8,832 bases of DNA, taken from contig JAGNPF010000042.1 in the NCBI GenBank assembly GCA_017989775.1, positions 1 through 8,832 of the forward strand, given 5' to 3'. Position numbers and translations under genes: made by a program. Positions within the stretch are counted from its first letter, which is position 1; each line of letters begins with the position of its first letter. Under the pieces are notes generated by a model, which was not told the origin of the DNA, made no database searches, and saw only the letters and a program-made list of their open reading frames with translations. Source of the DNA: Flavobacterium sp. Lineage in GTDB: Bacteria > Bacteroidota > Bacteroidia > Flavobacteriales > Flavobacteriaceae. This document shows, one piece after another, positions 6,660 to 8,832 of the stretch.

Positions 6660-7724
6660 ATGGTTACAAACAAAATTACATACAAGAACATACACAATCG
6701 TTTCAAGCTAAACGGCTACCATATCAATCTGGAACAAATGTATTATGTTGCCTATTCCTTCATCAAGGAAGGGGAGCCTTTCGAGCAACATGTGGGGAAC
6801 TTCCTGTTGGATTGGTTTGACAACAAATCCTATATCGAATTGCAAACTTCGGGAACCACGGGAGCTCCCAAAGTGGTTAGAATAGAAAAACAGGCCATGT
6901 TGGATTCGGCTTTGGCTACCGGGGATTTCTTCGGATTGAAGCCCGGCGATACCATGTTGCACTGTTTGCCGACCAATTATGTGGCCGGGAAAATGATGTT
7001 TGTTCGTTCCTTTATTTTGGGATTGGACATGAAATTCGTGGAACCCAATTCGGATCCGTTGAAAAACATTGACGAAGAATTTGATTTTTGTGCCATGGTG
7101 CCCTTGCAAGCCAAAAATTCCTTGGAAAAATTGAAAGCCAAAAAAATCAAGAAATTGATTATTGGCGGGGTGAAAGTGCACAAAGCTTTGGAGCAAGAAT
7201 TGGTAAAACTGCCAATGGAAATCTACGAAACCTACGGTATGACGGAAACCATCACCCATATTGCCGCCAAGAGAATAGGGGAGAAGAATTTTACCGTTTT
7301 GCCCAACGTGAAAGTTTCCGTTGACGACAGAAAATGTTTGGTGATTGATGCCAAAAACATCAGCAAGGACAAAATCGTGACCAACGACATCGTGGATTTG
7401 GTTTCGGACACCCAATTCAGTTGGGAAGGAAGAATAGACAACATCATCAACAGCGGCGGCGTTAAATTGATGCCGGAACGCATCGAGGACAAATTGTCCA
7501 CCTTGATACCAAGACGTTATTTCGTGTTTGGACAGCCCGATGAAACCCTTGGGCAAAAAGCCGTACTTTATGTGGAAGGCGAGCCGATGACAATAGAAGA
7601 TTCGGTTTTTGCTGTTTTGGAAAAATTTGAAAAACCCAAAGAAGTGGTGTTTATACCAAAGTTCAACGAAACGGCCACCGGCAAAATCTTGAGAACCGAA
7701 AGCATGCAATCCATCGGACATTAA
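6660..7724 (+). CDS. menE: o-Succinylbenzoate-CoA ligase (MenE), short Bacteroidota form
   Basis: An acyl-adenylate-forming enzyme that activates o-succinylbenzoate to its CoA thioester with ATP, before ring closure by MenB in menaquinone synthesis. The ANL-superfamily motifs are present: phosphate loop TSGTTGAPK (63-71), ETYGMTET (190-197), GRIDNIINSGG (257-267, hinge and C-terminal domain entry) and ATGKILR with the catalytic Lys342. At 354 residues it is about 100 shorter than E. coli MenE. The P-loop comes at residue 63, so most of the usual N-terminal subdomain is missing. This matches what I recall of flavobacterial MenE proteins, so I read it as the family form and not a truncation. 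It is the last gene of a probable operon with the CPBP protease and is followed by a strong terminator. Other men genes are outside the window. Another short AMP-binding ligase is a less likely alternative. Confidence 0.87.
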   Translation: MVTNKITYKNIHNRFKLNGYHINLEQMYYVAYSFIKEGEPFEQHVGNFLLDWFDNKSYIELQTSGTTGAPKVVRIEKQAMLDSALATGDFFGLKPGDTMLHCLPTNYVAGKMMFVRSFILGLDMKFVEPNSDPLKNIDEEFDFCAMVPLQAKNSLEKLKAKKIKKLIIGGVKVHKALEQELVKLPMEIYETYGMTETITHIAAKRIGEKNFTVLPNVKVSVDDRKCLVIDAKNISKDKIVTNDIVDLVSDTQFSWEGRIDNIINSGGVKLMPERIEDKLSTLIPRRYFVFGQPDETLGQKAVLYVEGEPMTIEDSVFAVLEKFEKPKEVVFIPKFNETATGKILRTESMQSIGH

Positions 7725-7749
7725 TAAATGAATCAGGTTGCGTTTAGAT

Positions 7750-7786
7750 AAAAAGGGAGAGTTTCTGCAAACTCTCCCTTTTTTTT
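7750..7786 (+). terminator. Intrinsic terminator after menE
   Basis: A stem of AAAAGGGAGAGTTT (7751-7764) and its complement (7769-7782), with a 4-base CTGC loop, is followed by a T run to 7786. It starts 26 bases after the menE stop. It closes the CPBP-menE transcript. Confidence 0.93.
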
Positions 7787-7831
7787 GTTTTGGGGGATTG
7801 GGTTTTGATAGTTTTTGTAAATATTTATTTA

Positions 7832-7839
7832 TATATTTG
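7832..7839 (+). promoter_or_regulatory. Putative -7 box upstream of the AT-rich ORF
   Basis: TATATTTG is a perfect TAnnTTTG match. TTTG lies 14 bases upstream (7814-7817), which is short for a -33 element, and another lies 24 bases upstream (7804-7807), which is long. If used, it would give a leader of about 130 bases that includes the hairpin stretch at 7851-7935. Confidence 0.35.
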
Positions 7840-7850
7840 AAAATGGAAAA

Positions 7851-7935
7851 GCACTAGCGTTTGTCAGACAAAGCCACCTAATTTTGGGTAGATAAGTCGG
7901 ACATCGTCAGACCTATATAAAGTTAGCAGCAAACT
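7851..7935. other. Non-coding stretch with two small hairpins and a repeated GTCrGAC word
   Basis: This stretch is richer in G and C than the DNA on either side and contains no ORF. It holds TTTGTC-A-GACAAA (7860-7872) and an imperfect 11-bp hairpin, ATAAGTCGGAC (7892-7902) with GTCAGACCTAT (7906-7916), pairing 9 of 11. GTCAGAC or GTCGGAC occurs three times (7863, 7896, 7906). Inside lies TAATTTTG (7879-7886), which also fits the -7 consensus, with TTTG 15 bases upstream. It could be a structured 5' leader, an operator region or a copy of a dispersed repeat. The sequence alone does not decide. The rest of the gene-free interval 7725-7974 holds only the menE terminator and AT-rich DNA. Confidence 0.45.
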
Positions 7936-7974
7936 TACTCGTAAAACACATAAAATCATTAACATAAAAAAAAG

Positions 7975-8664
7975 ATGATAGAAAAATCAATCACATTTAA
8001 TAATCTTAATTTGCAATTTTACGATGCATTGAATCAAATTTTTAATATAAATAAGAATCAAACGTGGGCAGATCTAGCAAAACGCATAACACTAGAAAAA
8101 ATTTCTGAAACTTATAAAATTTATGGACAAATATTTCCATATAATTTAGATCGCTATAATTTGCTTCCAAAAAATGATGCGAAGGAAAAATTAACTTCTA
8201 TTTTTCACGGAGTATTGGATGGTAAAACTATAATAAACAATATTGCTCGTTATTCCTTGTATTCAGATGAAATTATAGTATTTCATCCTTTACAAAATCC
8301 AAATGCCATCTCGCCTGAATATTGTCCAATATCAAAACCAAATTTATGGAAAAATGAATTTGTCAATGTGTTATATTTTTACATTGTTCTTCAAAAATGG
8401 GTTAAAAAAGGCTTGGTGCATTTAATAGAGAATCCATATTCTTTCGAACCTGAAACAGCAAAAATGTTTAGAGAAATAGCAGGTAAAAGAGTTGATGAAA
8501 GTGGAGATTTCTATGATGACCCTGTAATCAAAAAAGAACACGAAACAATGATGTTTGATAAGTTTAAATCAACAGTTCTTGGAGCTGTAGTTTTAACTTT
8601 TTTATCTAGATCTTTATTGAAGCTTTCGCTCTTTAAATGCTTTGTAGTATTTTTTATAGCTTGA
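7975..8664 (+). CDS. Unrecognised 229-codon protein, C-terminus doubtful
   Basis: I do not recognise this protein family. The ATG follows an A-rich AAAAAAAAG leader. Codons are markedly AT-rich (TTA, ATA, AAT preferred), unlike menE and amt, which favour TTG and GCC. Residues 1-178 look like a soluble, mostly helical protein. They include KNQTWADLAKRI (27-38), IIVFHPLQNPNA (100-111), YFYIVLQKWVKKGLVHLIEN (134-153) and KMFREIAGKRVD (163-174). There is no signal peptide and no catalytic motif I can name. From residue 179 it overlaps the opposite-strand ORF. The last 25 or so residues (from about TFLSRSLLKL on) turn hydrophobic and are antisense to a helical, charged segment of that ORF. They may therefore be junk translated past a breakpoint, leaving a gene truncated near 8580-8610. 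Confidence 0.65.
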   Translation: MIEKSITFNNLNLQFYDALNQIFNINKNQTWADLAKRITLEKISETYKIYGQIFPYNLDRYNLLPKNDAKEKLTSIFHGVLDGKTIINNIARYSLYSDEIIVFHPLQNPNAISPEYCPISKPNLWKNEFVNVLYFYIVLQKWVKKGLVHLIENPYSFEPETAKMFREIAGKRVDESGDFYDDPVIKKEHETMMFDKFKSTVLGAVVLTFLSRSLLKLSLFKCFVVFFIA

Positions 8665-8831
8665 CTTATATTAGCATTATCTAAATTATTAAATGCTGTA
8701 TATAATCTTGTTTTTGCTTGGCCTTCAATAAGACCATCGGCATTAAGAGCTTGAAGAATTGCTCCACTAAAATCTCTATTCATTTTTACTAAACTTGCAA
8801 CATCTTTATATGTAGAATCTGGAGTTAAATA
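8511..8831 (-). CDS. Partial unrecognised protein entering from the right edge
   Basis: This minus-strand frame is open from the window edge to TAG at 8511-8513, about 106 codons, so its true start is probably outside. An internal ATG at 8783 exists, but the 16 codons before it (LTPDSTYKDVASLVK) look like continuing protein. The proximal part (NRDFSGAILQALNADGLIEG, then AKTRLYTAFNNLDNANISQA) is helix-prone and protein-like. I do not recognise it; a helix-turn-helix-like fold is only a guess. The last third, after FNKDLDKK, is antisense to the well-formed part of the 7975-8664 ORF (DFYDDPVIKKEHETMMF) and may not be native. The base composition is AT-rich like its neighbour. The real gene may be 3'-truncated near 8580-8615. 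Confidence 0.5.
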   Translation of the reverse strand, partial: YLTPDSTYKDVASLVKMNRDFSGAILQALNADGLIEGQAKTRLYTAFNNLDNANISQAIKNTTKHLKSESFNKDLDKKVKTTAPRTVDLNLSNIIVSCSFLITGSS

Positions 8832-8832
8832 A

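Noticed and set aside
6708..7721. Long open frame antisense to menE on the minus strand
   Set aside because: The product is unusually rich in His, Phe and Gln, as expected from the complement of a Leu/Lys/Glu-rich gene. The menE strand has all the ANL motifs.
7843..7857. Mini-ORF ATG GAA AAG CAC TAG in the leader of the right-edge ORF
   Set aside because: Four codons with no regulatory codon run. Too short to call a leader peptide.
8070..8614. Inverted 8-base words AGATCTAG (8070-8077) and CTAGATCT (8607-8614) as possible inversion sites
   Set aside because: The match does not extend beyond 8 bases and is itself partly palindromic. That is far shorter than usual for invertase or recombination sites, and no recombinase gene is present.

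Overview
The window looks like a chromosomal segment of a flavobacterium or a close Bacteroidota relative. Three things point that way: start codons with A-rich leaders and no clear Shine-Dalgarno sequence, -7 boxes of the Bacteroidota form TAnnTTTG, and gene families typical of the phylum (a CarboxypepD-regulated TonB-type outer-membrane barrel, a GldL-like membrane protein and a short MenE). No CRISPR array, insertion sequence, tRNA or rRNA gene is visible.

Left part (1-2.7 kb). The edge holds the 3' remnant of an AT-rich plus-strand gene interrupted by one in-frame TAA. It converges on rlmH (minus strand; 23S rRNA pseudouridine methyltransferase). An AT-rich divergent intergenic region then leads to amt, an ammonium channel without a PII gene beside it. 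A symmetric terminator separates amt from a convergent 68-codon gene for a two-helix membrane protein that resembles the N-terminal membrane domain of the gliding/T9SS motor protein GldL. A second symmetric terminator lies on its other side.

Middle (2.7-5.7 kb, minus strand). A large TonB-dependent-receptor-like outer-membrane barrel follows arsC (glutaredoxin-type arsenate reductase). Each has its own plausible promoter, and no hairpin separates them.

Right (5.7-7.8 kb, plus strand). A CPBP-family intramembrane protease and menE (o-succinylbenzoate-CoA ligase, menaquinone synthesis) form a likely two-gene operon closed by a strong terminator.

Right edge (7.8-8.8 kb). Base and codon use become clearly more AT-rich. 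A roughly 85-base stretch with two small hairpins precedes an unrecognised 229-codon ORF, which collides tail-to-tail over 154 bases with a second unrecognised ORF entering from the right edge on the minus strand. This looks like accessory DNA with a possible rearrangement breakpoint. It is the least explained part of the window, but I see no proof of a new functional system. The remaining genes are mostly housekeeping or envelope functions with no obvious shared pathway beyond the CPBP-menE pair.
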